NCBI RefSeq assembly: GCF_003026495.1
Contig: NZ_PYMA01000015.1
Location: 62,001 to 126,000 of the forward strand
Length of the DNA stretch: 64,000 bases
Direction of reading: 5' to 3'
DNA from: Photobacterium sanctipauli
GTDB lineage: Bacteria; Pseudomonadota; Gammaproteobacteria; Enterobacterales; Vibrionaceae
In this document: in pieces, positions 51,894-61,304 of the stretch
Position numbering within the stretch: position 1 is the first letter of the stretch
Layout of the letters: every line of letters starts with the position of its first letter
Translations under genes and position numbers: made by a program
Notes under the pieces: generated by a model
Told to the model about the DNA's origin: nothing
Databases searched by the model: none
Seen by the model: the letters and a program-made list of their open reading frames with translations, nothing else

Positions 51894-53087
51894 CTAAAAA
51901 CTCCACCTAACCTGTCCAAATACAAGGGTGCTGGCAGTGTCACCAAACAAGCTATCGCGACTGCCGTCAAAGCGTTGGATAACACCTAACAGTTGCCAAT
52001 CATCTGCTAGCGAGTAGCTATTGCTGGCCCCAACGAAGAATGAGCCATCGTCATAATATGTGGCTGACAAGGTTAAGCGGCTCAGTGGCGAGATATCAAA
52101 ACTGGCATCAGCATACCCCGTCCAGTTGGTGAAACTTAGCGTTCTTGCCGATAGGGGTAAATTTAAGAAGGCGACGGCATTGGCTGGATCCTGTGGGTTT
52201 GAAATATGCAGCACCGATGCCCTCGCCATCAAGTTACGGCGACCGCCAAAGCTATAATCAACCTCCACGGTGGCGACGCTACTTGCTTCTAGAGGCTCGC
52301 CTTGCCAAGTGTCTTCCGTCGGCTCAAACCAACTCCACTCACCGCGCACACCCGCCCCTTTGATATCGCCAGCAAAGCCAACGCCGATAATATGATCCAG
52401 CCGTGCCTTCCCCAGTAGCAGTTGATAGTCCCAACCTTGATGGTTGAACAAGTAACGCCCTGCATAACTGGTTAAATCGCTATCTGAGTTTGGGTTGAAA
52501 ACCACGTCTAAGCTGCTGGCAAAGCCTAGTTTGCGGCTGACCATTACCGCATCGCTACCGGAGCGCTCTTCGTAGTCAAAGTCGTAGATGGAATAAGAAT
52601 TGAAGATGTCATTAGGGTTCCACAAGGTCGACATCGCCCAGTTAATCCGAAAACGACCACCACGAAGTTGCCAATCGTCTTTTTGCCAATCCAAATACAA
52701 GCGGTCAAACTGGGTATTGCCTACCACCCCTTTTTTATCTAGCCAGTTTTTAGAAAGGTCCATATAGCCAGTGTCTATGGCAATAAGATCACCGTAACCC
52801 GGTGTTTCTGCTGTATCGCCAAACAGTAGCCGGTTACGCATGCCTGCATTAAAACGAAGGTGATCATTGAAGCGATATTCGAAGTTGAAGCGTTGGTGGA
52901 TCAGGTGATCCAGCCCATTGCTTTGCTCATCAGGCAACACGGCTGTCGCCATGTACTTCACATAACCGTTAAGATCCCAAGCTTTCTCTGGTGCTAGTCC
53001 TGGGATTTCGGCTGCTGCCACGGACGAGAAAGACCCTACTTGAAGCGCAACCGACAATGCAGCAATGCCTAGCCCAGCTCGCGTCAT
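51894..53087 (-). CDS. Outer-membrane beta-barrel protein of the Lol-like operon
   Basis: This 397-residue exported protein (signal segment IAALSVALQVGSFSSVAAA) has a repeating amphipathic strand pattern ending in the aromatic terminal residue FGQVRWSF, the mark of an outer-membrane barrel. I do not recognise a narrower family. It overlaps the ABC ATPase gene by four bases (ATGA) and closes the operon of LolA-like, permease and ATPase genes. It may be the terminal partner or the cargo of that export system. Function unknown. Confidence 0.8.
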   Translation of the reverse strand: MTRAGLGIAALSVALQVGSFSSVAAAEIPGLAPEKAWDLNGYVKYMATAVLPDEQSNGLDHLIHQRFNFEYRFNDHLRFNAGMRNRLLFGDTAETPGYGDLIAIDTGYMDLSKNWLDKKGVVGNTQFDRLYLDWQKDDWQLRGGRFRINWAMSTLWNPNDIFNSYSIYDFDYEERSGSDAVMVSRKLGFASSLDVVFNPNSDSDLTSYAGRYLFNHQGWDYQLLLGKARLDHIIGVGFAGDIKGAGVRGEWSWFEPTEDTWQGEPLEASSVATVEVDYSFGGRRNLMARASVLHISNPQDPANAVAFLNLPLSARTLSFTNWTGYADASFDISPLSRLTLSATYYDDGSFFVGASNSYSLADDWQLLGVIQRFDGSRDSLFGDTASTLVFGQVRWSF

Positions 53088-53767
53088 TGGCGACGATCCT
53101 CTTTCAACTGCCCATCTTCAAACACGATCACTCGCTTGGCACGCTTGATCACCCTGGGATCATGGGTGGAAAAGATAAAGGTCGTCCCCTCTTTCTCATT
53201 GAGTTGCTGCATGATATCAAGCAGCTCGGCAGTACTGTTGGCATCAAGATTAGCGGTGGGTTCATCGGCCATCACAAAGCGGGGGCGCGGTGCGAGCGCA
53301 CGGGCTACCGCAACACGCTGCTGCTGGCCACCAGAGAGTTTAGCTGGTCGTTTGTGCTTTTGACTTTCCAATCCCACTTCATCAAGCAAATCACTGGCCC
53401 GCTGCCGACATGTTGCTTCATCATGGCCTTGCAACTGCATGACAAATTCGACGTTCTCTAAAGCCGTTAGTACCGGCAACAAGCTGTAATCTTGAAAGAT
53501 GAATCCGATGTGATCGCGGCGAAAGGCAATCAAGGATTTCTCGTCCAATGTGCAAATATCACAGTCATCAATCTGCACCGAGCCCGATGTTGGCTTATCG
53601 ATCCCGCCTACCATATTTAGCAAGGTCGTTTTTCCCGATCCAGAAGGCCCCATCACGGCCACAAACTCCCCTTGCTCAATGGTCAAATCCAAATCTTTCA
53701 CAGCATGAACAGGAAAATCACTCTCTGGGTTATAGGTTTTTCTTAATTGGTTAATTTGAATCGTCAT
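53084..53767 (-). CDS. ABC transporter ATPase, LolD/MacB type
   Basis: This 227-residue ATPase has Walker A GPSGSGKTTLLNMVGGI, the Q-loop FIFQDYSLLPVLTALENV, signature LSGGQQQRVAVARAL, Walker B FVMADEPTANLD and switch His in FSTHDPRVIKRAKR. The short length and the sequence class it with LolD, FtsE and MacB ATPases. It lies 23 bp after the second permease gene and drives the two FtsX-type permeases encoded just upstream. True LolD belongs to lolCDE, which this set is not. Confidence 0.92.
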   Translation of the reverse strand: MTIQINQLRKTYNPESDFPVHAVKDLDLTIEQGEFVAVMGPSGSGKTTLLNMVGGIDKPTSGSVQIDDCDICTLDEKSLIAFRRDHIGFIFQDYSLLPVLTALENVEFVMQLQGHDEATCRQRASDLLDEVGLESQKHKRPAKLSGGQQQRVAVARALAPRPRFVMADEPTANLDANSTAELLDIMQQLNEKEGTTFIFSTHDPRVIKRAKRVIVFEDGQLKEDRRQ

Positions 53768-53790
53768 CGCCGCCTCTATTTAAGAAATAG

Positions 53791-55008
53791 TTAGTGCTTT
53801 TCCGCCATGGCTTCTGCCGGGTGTTGTTTCAGGATTTGCCTTGCCGGATAGAGCGCCGCAAGCATGCTCGCGACGACCACAGTGACAAATATCATCAGGT
53901 ATTCATTAGCCGAAACTCTTGGGTAGAGAATCGTATCAACACCAAAAGCGCCCAGTCCCTCTGCCATCAAGCCGAGGGATATACCGGTGTTGCCCAACAC
54001 AGCAATGGTAACCATGCTGACAATCAGCCCCAGCACAGCACCGGTTATTCCCAATAAAGCGGTTTCCAACAGGATCAAAGTAAAAATCCGGTGCTTCTGC
54101 ATACCGACGGCCATCAATACCCCAAATTCTCGGGTACGCTCAAACACCGACATCAGCATGATATTGACGATGCCAAAACCCATCGCCAATACGAAAATGC
54201 CTAGCATAATGGCGTTACTGGTCCCCTGCTGATTGATGATCGACGCCAGCATAGGTTGAACAACTTTCCAATCGCGCGCTGTATTGTCTGACGATATCGC
54301 TGCCTGAAGGTGTTTAGCCGTTTGTGCTGCGGCATCATCACTCTCGAGCAATATCGCAATTTCATGGGCGCCTTCAATGCCCGCCAACGCCATTAAATCA
54401 CCACGCCGAACATAGACATTACTATCATCGAAACTGGTTGACGGGGTTTTGAAAATACCGCGAACCCGAAATACTGCGCCACTAACATCACCATTTGCAT
54501 CGGTGAACGTCAGCACCACTTTAGAGCCTACTCTAAGCTTTAACCGACCAGCCGTTTTTTCAGAGACCAATACCGGATTGCGGCCTTGTTCATCGAGCCA
54601 TTCGCCTTGTTGGATACTGCTAGCTATGGGGGCCACACTGGCTTCGCCATTAATATCAATCCCATTCATTCGTACACCACGGGTGCTTCGAGCAGAGGCT
54701 ATCATGCCATCGGCAATAAACCGGGAAGAGCTGCCCTTCAGATTGGGAAGTTGCTTAATGGCTGCTTCTATCTCAGGTAAGTCGACAACGGTGTTTTTGA
54801 TATCAGGATCGTCAAGGTAGGCTTGATGGTGAATTTGAATATGGCTGGTTTGCCAAGCAATCGCGTTTTGGATCATGTTGCCATACAGCCCAGAGATAAA
54901 ACCGATGATCCCCACCACCCCGAATAGGCCGAAGACCATGGCCCCAAGCATAATCCCGGTGCGTAATTTGTTGCGCCATAAGTTACGCCACGCCAGTTTA
55001 ATCAGCAT
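53791..55008 (-). CDS. ABC permease, LolC/E-FtsX type (second)
   Basis: This 405-residue permease begins with MLIKLAWRNLWRNKLRTGIM, the cytoplasmic tip seen in FtsX/LolC/LolE permeases. It has one N-terminal helix, a periplasmic MacB-PCD-like domain (about 45-270), then three more helices (about 275-395). It overlaps the first permease gene by 11 bases and resembles it in layout and N-terminus, consistent with a duplicated heterodimer partner. Likely moves lipid or lipoprotein, not drug. Confidence 0.9.
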   Translation of the reverse strand: MLIKLAWRNLWRNKLRTGIMLGAMVFGLFGVVGIIGFISGLYGNMIQNAIAWQTSHIQIHHQAYLDDPDIKNTVVDLPEIEAAIKQLPNLKGSSSRFIADGMIASARSTRGVRMNGIDINGEASVAPIASSIQQGEWLDEQGRNPVLVSEKTAGRLKLRVGSKVVLTFTDANGDVSGAVFRVRGIFKTPSTSFDDSNVYVRRGDLMALAGIEGAHEIAILLESDDAAAQTAKHLQAAISSDNTARDWKVVQPMLASIINQQGTSNAIMLGIFVLAMGFGIVNIMLMSVFERTREFGVLMAVGMQKHRIFTLILLETALLGITGAVLGLIVSMVTIAVLGNTGISLGLMAEGLGAFGVDTILYPRVSANEYLMIFVTVVVASMLAALYPARQILKQHPAEAMAEKH

Positions 55009-56227
55009 GTGTCCCTCCCTTTAGCGCACCGACCAATTCAAGGCGCTGTATTCGCCACATTGGGTACAGCAGGCAAACCACCAGCAATGCCAGTACTATC
55101 ATCACTTGGTTCACCATTAACTGTGGGTCGAGTGCGATTGGCAAGATAGGCTCCCAGCCCATCTCGATGATCATTTCCGCCGTCTCCCCCGTGAGCTCTA
55201 TCGGGTTGGCATAGAACCAAAGCAAGAATGGCAAGGTGATAATAAAGCCTAGCGCAACACCAAGCACACCTATCAAGGAAGACTCAATAGCGACCAAGGC
55301 CAGCAACTTGCGCCGTAACATGCCCGTTGCCAGCATCACGCCAAATTCACGCTGGCGCTCAAGGGTCATCATCAGCAAGGTGGCAAACACACCAAAGCCG
55401 ACGATACCGTAGAGCAAGTACATGATGACGATCCCCCCGGCCTTATCCATCAACATTTGCTGCGCCATTTCCGGCGAGAGATCTTGCCAATCGCGCACCA
55501 GGGCTTTGCCATGGTAAGCCGCCTCCAGTTCGTTGAGTGTGTTAGGCAGCTGGCTGAGATCATGGGTATCCATTACCCACGCCGTGACCTGATCGCCTGT
55601 GCTATACAAGCTTTGTGCTAATTGAATGGGCAAGTAAACCAGCTGGTTGTCCAACTGCGACACCGGAAAATCCAGTATGCCCTTCACGGTATATAGTCCC
55701 GCCGCCGTTTGCCCACGGTAACCTTGGCCATAGAGCACCAGCTCATCACCGACAGTAATATCAAAATACCGCGCCAGCCCTTCGCCTATGAGCACCTGCT
55801 CGTCAGTCGCCGCTAAAAACTCCCCTGTGATGAGTTTGCCTGAAATACTTGAGTATTCATCCTCAAGCTCGGGATCAACCCCCAATACCATCACCCCTTT
55901 GGATTTGTCACCATGGGCACCAAGGGCAAAAGACTCAATACGCGGCAATACCCGCTCGATATTGGGGTTGCCATACATTGCCTCGGTGAAGTCCGGCGTC
56001 ATCGGCAGCAGATCATCAATACTCTGACTTTCACTGAATTCTGGGTGTTGCAACTGAACTAACCCAGTATAAAACCGTGCCGCATTTTCAATGTTATTGG
56101 CATAGGTGCCCTCTTGCAGACTTCGCATAAACAACGATAACGCCAAAGCCAGCGCCAGGGCGGAAGCCGTCAGCAAGGTTCGCCGTTTCTGCCGCCACAG
56201 GTTGCGCCACGCCAGTTTAATCAACAT
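54998..56227 (-). CDS. ABC permease, LolC/E-FtsX type (first)
   Basis: This 409-residue permease starts with MLIKLAWRNLWRQKRRTLLT and has the four-helix FtsX layout with a large periplasmic domain between helices 1 and 2. It shares its N-terminus with the next permease, so the pair probably forms an asymmetric LolC/LolE-like dimer. It lies 26 bp downstream of the LolA-like gene. Extraction of a lipid or lipoprotein from the inner membrane is the likely role by family, with the true cargo unknown. Confidence 0.9.
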   Translation of the reverse strand: MLIKLAWRNLWRQKRRTLLTASALALALALSLFMRSLQEGTYANNIENAARFYTGLVQLQHPEFSESQSIDDLLPMTPDFTEAMYGNPNIERVLPRIESFALGAHGDKSKGVMVLGVDPELEDEYSSISGKLITGEFLAATDEQVLIGEGLARYFDITVGDELVLYGQGYRGQTAAGLYTVKGILDFPVSQLDNQLVYLPIQLAQSLYSTGDQVTAWVMDTHDLSQLPNTLNELEAAYHGKALVRDWQDLSPEMAQQMLMDKAGGIVIMYLLYGIVGFGVFATLLMMTLERQREFGVMLATGMLRRKLLALVAIESSLIGVLGVALGFIITLPFLLWFYANPIELTGETAEMIIEMGWEPILPIALDPQLMVNQVMIVLALLVVCLLYPMWRIQRLELVGALKGGTHAD

Positions 56228-56253
56228 AACTCATCCTTGTTTACGACGTTGAA

Positions 56254-57027
56254 TCAGTCACGTAATGCCTTCATTTGGCTTTGCGAGAAGAAGCTATCTT
56301 TAATGGCAAAGTCGAACTGCGCTTGATGGGTAATGATCTCTGTTTTGTTGCCCGGCTTATCTGCTGGGATCATTTGCATTCGCGAAGCCACTTGCCTACC
56401 GCCCATTGGCTTGATATCGAACGTTTGCATGGTGTTCACCAACTCATCGAACTCATCATAGAATTCCACTTTGCGCTGGAGGTAATTGCTGGTAGAGATC
56501 CAAAGCCTAACCTTACTCCATACAACAGGTGCATTGGGTTTGGCCGTGGCATCAATGACCCATGTCTGCTCGCCATCGAAAATCGCTTGCTCGACCATGC
56601 TGTGGGTGTAATCGACCACGATAGAAGACTGGTTGATAAGGTCGTCGTTAGTAAAATCTGAACCCATCCATGACTGGCCGAGCATCGACGGCGCGATTTT
56701 GATCACCCGCTCAATACTCGGTAACCAGTTCCACATTTCGCGGTAACGTTTTAGCGATGCGCTGCCTTTGTCTTTAGCAGGGGCTGTCACCAACACCAAA
56801 GATAGCTCTTGCCCTTTGGTCCATGACTTCATGCTCATGGTGCGAGTCCAATCGGGACGAATAATGCGCATCGTCGCTTCGGTATAGCTGGAGTCACCAC
56901 GCATTTGCGCATCGGATTTTCTTATGATTTCGCTTGCAGACTCAGCATTCGCCAAGCTGGTATGGAGTCCGGAAAAAATGAGAAGCGACAATACCAGCAT
57001 CCGCTTCATTCCTAACAATACTTGCAT
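56254..57027 (-). CDS. LolA-like outer-membrane lipoprotein-sorting protein
   Basis: This protein of about 257 residues has a signal peptide (RMLVLSLLIFSGLHTSLANA) and the LolA-like fold of the 'outer membrane lipoprotein-sorting' family (Pfam LolA_like). Typical segments are SYTEATMRIIRPDWTRTMSM, YREMWNWLPSIERVIKIAPS and MLGQSWMGSDFTNDDLI. The frame opens with GTG at 57036, but a GGTGGA ribosome site is five bases before ATG 57027. As the first gene of the operon it may carry hydrophobic cargo across the periplasm between the permeases and the outer membrane. Real LolA is a different gene. Confidence 0.88.
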   Translation of the reverse strand: MQVLLGMKRMLVLSLLIFSGLHTSLANAESASEIIRKSDAQMRGDSSYTEATMRIIRPDWTRTMSMKSWTKGQELSLVLVTAPAKDKGSASLKRYREMWNWLPSIERVIKIAPSMLGQSWMGSDFTNDDLINQSSIVVDYTHSMVEQAIFDGEQTWVIDATAKPNAPVVWSKVRLWISTSNYLQRKVEFYDEFDELVNTMQTFDIKPMGGRQVASRMQMIPADKPGNKTEIITHQAQFDFAIKDSFFSQSQMKALRD

Positions 57028-57290
57028 GTTATCCACCTACTTCCGCCTAATCGCCTCACAATAGTGAGCGTTCGCAGATTTCATCTATCACAAATTGATG
57101 CACTACTCGCTAGCAAACCAAGCATGCAATCGTTCATCCTCAATTAATGGCATGGTGCCTTCTGCTGTTCAAGAAATTGCTCTTCGTTAACCAATTAATT
57201 TTCTAATAAGTCTAGCAAGATCAACATATTGACGATAGTTATGCATTCTGTAAAACTATTAAATAAGTTATATCTAACAATTGGCAGGAA

Positions 57291-58139
57291 ATGCCAGATA
57301 AGAAAACAATAATGGAAAAAACAAAACAAGCTGCTCCCAACGAGCTGAAATATGAAGAGACTTACGCTGCACAATTTTGTGGCTTTTCACTAAAAAATGT
57401 CATCTTTGGCACGCCCTTGGTGATGGCACTCTTCGCTGCGACCCCGGCCGTTCTTGCTCTCTCCCACAGTGAAGGTGAAAAAAAGTTAGCTCCCCTGAAC
57501 ATCGTTGAAGGCTTTAGCAATGAGAATATATTCCTACTAGGGATGATTCTGCTAAGTTTTCTTTTCATGCTAAATGCTATATATAGTGAAGTGTTAGGCT
57601 TACCTTTTAGGAAGAGCCAAACTTCCGGCCAAACATTAGAGCAAGACCAAAACATTTACACTTTGCTGGACTATTACACGCTCAAGCCAGTTCGCTTTAA
57701 CAAGGATGCTTGGTCAAAGCTTTGTGGTTTTCTTTACAGCTTGCCTTCATTGTTAATGGAGACTACATCCTCACTCGTACTAGGATGCATGATCTTTTAT
57801 TCGCTAGATAATCCTTCAGGCAACGGCTTCAATCTAATACTTGTTGTTATTTCCGTACTTTTCTACGGGGTAGCAACCAAATACCTATATAGTTTCAGTA
57901 ACTTCCAACGCAGACGTTCGCACAACAAACACAAGAAAATCGTCATTTTTTTCGCCCTGTTCACTGGCTCTCTTTTTCTGGTCTACGCACTGAAACTAAT
58001 GAACATCAATGAAATTACCAGCAGCGAACTGAAAGTGCATCAGCAAACATTCCTTGCTCTGTTCATAGGGCTCGGCATCGCTCACACCTTCTTGGTCGGC
58101 TTGTTTTCCTACAATTTGGAGAATCAAAACGAGCAATAA
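57291..58139 (+). CDS. Hypothetical multi-pass membrane protein
   Basis: This 282-residue protein has five or six hydrophobic segments (for example NVIFGTPLVMALFAATPAVL, IFLLGMILLSFLFMLNAIYS, HKKIVIFFALFTGSLFLVYA) with a cytoplasmic N-terminus. I recognise no family. The ATG at 57291 is close to a GGCAGGAA sequence; the ATG at 57312 is an alternative start. It has no partner in operon, lying after a 254-bp gap from the divergent Lol-like operon. Confidence 0.75.
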   Translation: MPDKKTIMEKTKQAAPNELKYEETYAAQFCGFSLKNVIFGTPLVMALFAATPAVLALSHSEGEKKLAPLNIVEGFSNENIFLLGMILLSFLFMLNAIYSEVLGLPFRKSQTSGQTLEQDQNIYTLLDYYTLKPVRFNKDAWSKLCGFLYSLPSLLMETTSSLVLGCMIFYSLDNPSGNGFNLILVVISVLFYGVATKYLYSFSNFQRRRSHNKHKKIVIFFALFTGSLFLVYALKLMNINEITSSELKVHQQTFLALFIGLGIAHTFLVGLFSYNLENQNEQ

Positions 58140-58246
58140 GCAACTGCATCTTGAGATCGGGGCAAATGTCTCGAAGCTAAACTGCGTTATCTATACTGAA
58201 ACAGACGCAATCCCAATCTCAGAGTCAGTTGTTTTGAGAGGTTTAC

Positions 58247-58558
58247 ATGACATTCAAACAAGCAAGTATCGCGGTGTTAATGCTATCAGCCAGTAGCCTT
58301 AGTTGGGCTGATATTCGTATTATCGACACCCAGTCAGGAAGTTGGGTGAAAGTGACTGAACAAGGTAAGCCCGCTGCCAATGCCAGAGTGAGCGTCAGCA
58401 ACCCTGCTAACCGGGGAAAGGTTTACAAGACCAACGAACATGGCGAGGTATTCATCCCGCTTTATACCCGCCATTCCAGTACGCTGACCTACTCTATTCT
58501 CACCGAAGAGTGGAATGAATATAGCAAGCGCAGCCTTCACACCGATAGCTTCGACTAA
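58247..58558 (+). CDS. Small secreted protein with a beta-sandwich-like domain
   Basis: This 103-residue protein has a signal peptide (MTFKQASIAVLMLSASSLSWA). The mature part reads QGKPAANARVSVSNPANRGK then YKTNEHGEVFIPLYTR, a pattern like the carboxypeptidase-regulatory or transthyretin-like beta-sandwich that sits in exported proteins. A GAGAGGTTT ribosome site precedes the ATG, and a terminator follows. No enzymatic role is implied. Confidence 0.75.
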   Translation: MTFKQASIAVLMLSASSLSWADIRIIDTQSGSWVKVTEQGKPAANARVSVSNPANRGKVYKTNEHGEVFIPLYTRHSSTLTYSILTEEWNEYSKRSLHTDSFD

Positions 58559-58581
58559 CAGATCCGCTCTCCATTCAAATC

Positions 58582-58619
58582 GAACCCATACAGCTTTATC
58601 TCACTGTCTGGGTTCTTTT
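58582..58619 (+). terminator. Terminator after the small secreted-protein gene
   Basis: GAACCCA pairs with TGGGTTC and the inner ACAG with CTGT (one mismatch between them) around a 10-nt loop, followed by TTTT. It lies 24 bp past the stop at 58558. Confidence 0.8.
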
Positions 58620-58626
58620 CTCTATG

Positions 58627-59544
58627 CTATTCCTGCTTATTCAATTGATAAATTTCATTACGGCTGTTCATAAAGCTATTGCTGATGAAAGTTTTCAGGT
58701 GAGACAACCTATGATCATGCTTGCTCCACAAAGCAAAAGGGATACGGAAGTCATCTTTCAAATGGGTAATATCAAACATCTGGATATTCGAATAATTCCG
58801 ATGAAGGTAATAAATCACGGTTTTAGGCAATATCCCCCAGCCAAGGCCATCGTCAATCAGCTGGATCATCAACTCTAGGTCATTGATCACTTCATACTTG
58901 GCAGACAACAGCAGCTTGTTGGTCATAGGGCCGTCAAGATGCTCCTTGTACACCAACTGGCGCATCGTTTTTAACGTATCCAAGCGTTGCTCGGGGGCAA
59001 TCGACGCAAGATCGTGCCCTTTCGCAGCCATCACCGCAAAATTAATGTGAGTCAGAAAAACACTCTCGATTCGGCTAATGGCATCCCTTTCATCCACATC
59101 GACTATGGCAAATTGCAATCGGTCTTGCTCCAATGACTTGGCTATCTCATTCTTATCTAAGCGTTCAAAGTTAACGCTAAGTTCCGGAAAATCACGGGCG
59201 AGGTTTCGACGCAAGTCGGAAAGTACTATCTTGGGCAAAATGCCGCTATAACCGATATTTATAGAGTTAAGCTTGGAGAAGTTTAGCGAGCGGGCGACAT
59301 GCTCGAACGATCTGGCTTGCTCGACAGTTTGCTTGGCGTAATAGTACAAGTGCGTAGCTTGCTCGGTTGGAATGAGTTTGCGACCGTCCCTTTCAAACAG
59401 TTTCAACTCTAGGGTGTCTTCCAAAAAGCCGACAATTTGTGCCACCGAGGTACGGTGTTTATTGAGCCGTGCCGCAGCTGCACTGAACGCGTGTTCCTCG
59501 AACACAATGATAAATGTATTGAGTTGTTCAATTGTGACTTTCAA
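58627..59544 (-). CDS. LysR family transcriptional regulator
   Basis: This 305-residue LysR regulator has its winged helix at the N-terminus (IEQLNTFIIVFEEHAFSAAA, then ARLNKHRTSVAQIVGFLEDT) and the effector domain from about residue 90. The helix-turn-helix carries unusual polar residues (NKHRTSVAQ) where many LysR proteins have a Ser-Gln-Pro-Ala-Leu-like run. It is divergent from the serine-hydrolase gene across 272 bp with a strong dyad, so regulation of that gene is probable. Intact, normal length. Confidence 0.92.
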   Translation of the reverse strand: MKVTIEQLNTFIIVFEEHAFSAAAARLNKHRTSVAQIVGFLEDTLELKLFERDGRKLIPTEQATHLYYYAKQTVEQARSFEHVARSLNFSKLNSINIGYSGILPKIVLSDLRRNLARDFPELSVNFERLDKNEIAKSLEQDRLQFAIVDVDERDAISRIESVFLTHINFAVMAAKGHDLASIAPEQRLDTLKTMRQLVYKEHLDGPMTNKLLLSAKYEVINDLELMIQLIDDGLGWGILPKTVIYYLHRNYSNIQMFDITHLKDDFRIPFALWSKHDHRLSHLKTFISNSFMNSRNEIYQLNKQE

Positions 59545-59726
59545 CTGCTTGTTCCTGCTAGCAAACGTAAAAATAACCGATGAAAAGTGAGAACGTACTT
59601 TTAGTGTAAAATAGCGGTTTACGACCTGTCACTTCACTCTAATACCCAAGGTAGAATGTAAAAAATCATTTCATTGCTTCAAAGCCACATGCTGCGAGCT
59701 AAGCCAAACACCTTCCAGCCCTGACA

Positions 59727-59749
59727 TTTGAATGGAAAATCCATTCAAA
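59727..59749 (+). promoter_or_regulatory. Palindrome upstream of the serine hydrolase gene
   Basis: TTTGAATGGA-AAA-TCCATTCAAA is a perfect dyad with 10-bp arms, 80-102 bp before the hydrolase start. It is a good candidate operator for the divergent LysR-type regulator, or an mRNA hairpin in the leader. Confidence 0.6.
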
Positions 59750-59828
59750 ACCGAGATGCTACGCGCCCCTACTCTTCATAAGATTTCCCTGCACTTGTAT
59801 TCATTATAAACACAGGATGATCCCTACA

Positions 59829-61196
59829 GTGAAAACTACTATCCTTGCCCTATTTACCGCATCCGTATTCGCGGGCTCAGCCTTTGCTGACGCGACAGAT
59901 CCAGCAAAAGCTGTTGAAGCCGCACTGCAAAAAGAAGGAGCACAAGTAACCCTTCCCGTTTCAGCAGTAATTGATGGCTTCTCTGCTGATTTTGCCAAAG
60001 AAGCGAAAGCTTCATTTAACAACTTCCACTACCAAATGGGTGGCGACCACGCCCTGTACTACAACAGCCACCTAAACGAGATGACAGCGACGGCACAAGC
60101 CCGTCCAAATGAAAACTACAAGCCACTAGCACGTAACCTTGACCAACGTATCAACGACCTTAAAGTTGAAACCTCTAAAGGTGAGCTGTCGTTAACTGAC
60201 TACATGGCGCACCCGCACTTCCGCCACCAAGCGATGGTAATGGTTCACAAAGGTAAGGTTGTCTACGAAGCTTACCCTGGTATGAAGCCAACAGATCAAC
60301 ACGTTTGGTTCTCTGCGGCAAAAACAACGGCAGGTATTTTGGCTGCTCAGCTTGTTGAAAGCGGCGAACTCGACATGGACAAAATGGTGTCAGCTTACAT
60401 CCCTGAGCTAAAAGGCACCGTATGGGATGATGTTACGGTTGCTAGCGTTGTAAACATGACGACAGGCCTGGATAACGAAGAAACGCTAGAGTCGATCATG
60501 AACCCAGATTCAGCGGTTGTGCGTTACTTTGCTTCCATCCTAGGCTCACCTCGCGCGTCTACAGGTGAAATGGAAAACTGGCTAACCGATGTGAGCCGTG
60601 CTCAAACCAGGATTGAAGGTGAAGCACAAGGCGACGTTTTCCGCTACGCATCCATTAACACCAGCATCCTTGTTCAGCTTATCGAAAACGTGACGGGTAA
60701 AACATTCACCAAGACATTTGAAGATCAAGTTTGGGGCAAGATGTATGCACGCCAATCAGCAAACTTGGGTATCGCTGAAGATGGCCACGCGCTAGCTGTA
60801 GGCCTGCTACAAACAACACCAGAAGATATGGTGCGCTTTGCGACCCTATTTACGCCGAGCTGGAATGCGGTAGCAGAAGAGCAAGTTGTATCTCCTGAGC
60901 TGATCAAGCTTATCACCTCAAACCAAGATGCTGGTCGTTATGCTGAGTCAGCGAAACGCGCTTCATCACTGTCTTCATTTGGTGAGTACTCAGTAGGTAA
61001 CGCTTTCCAATTCGACTTTATCTTCGAAGATGGTGCAATGGCGAAAAGTGGCAACCTAAACCAGATGATCTACATGGATCCTGAACGTGATTTTGCCGCC
61101 GTTGTCGTATCAACATCGCCTTACCACTCGGGTTACGGTGAAAGCAAGGCACCAACATTCATGCGTAAAGCAGCAAAAATGCTAGCTGGCGAATAA
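59829..61196 (+). CDS. Periplasmic beta-lactamase-fold serine hydrolase
   Basis: This protein of 455 residues has a signal peptide (KTTILALFTASVFAGSAFA) and a class C beta-lactamase/esterase fold. Counting from the first ATG at 59817, the catalytic Ser166-x-x-Lys169 lies in WFSAAKTTAG and Tyr277 in FRYASIN. Family members (S12-like) include esterases, D-peptidases and 6-aminohexanoate-dimer hydrolases; the substrate is unknown. The ATG at 59817 sits on top of its own AGGA, so the in-frame GTG at 59829, 11 bases beyond AGGA, is likelier. A bidirectional terminator follows. Probably LysR-controlled. Confidence 0.87.
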   Translation: MKTTILALFTASVFAGSAFADATDPAKAVEAALQKEGAQVTLPVSAVIDGFSADFAKEAKASFNNFHYQMGGDHALYYNSHLNEMTATAQARPNENYKPLARNLDQRINDLKVETSKGELSLTDYMAHPHFRHQAMVMVHKGKVVYEAYPGMKPTDQHVWFSAAKTTAGILAAQLVESGELDMDKMVSAYIPELKGTVWDDVTVASVVNMTTGLDNEETLESIMNPDSAVVRYFASILGSPRASTGEMENWLTDVSRAQTRIEGEAQGDVFRYASINTSILVQLIENVTGKTFTKTFEDQVWGKMYARQSANLGIAEDGHALAVGLLQTTPEDMVRFATLFTPSWNAVAEEQVVSPELIKLITSNQDAGRYAESAKRASSLSSFGEYSVGNAFQFDFIFEDGAMAKSGNLNQMIYMDPERDFAAVVVSTSPYHSGYGESKAPTFMRKAAKMLAGE

Positions 61197-61224
61197 TCAT
61201 CGACTTGCTACATCAAGAAATAGA

Positions 61225-61256
61225 AAAGCCAGCCTAAATGACTTTAGGCTGGCTTT
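61225..61256. terminator. Bidirectional terminator between the serine hydrolase and udp
   Basis: A perfect 14-bp stem (AAAGCCAGCCTAAA / TTTAGGCTGGCTTT) with loop TGAC and T-rich flanks ends both convergent transcripts. Confidence 0.93.
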
Positions 61257-61304
61257 CTTGTATTCGCCGTTTGGTTAAATCAAACGAGTGAAATAATAAC
61301 GCTG

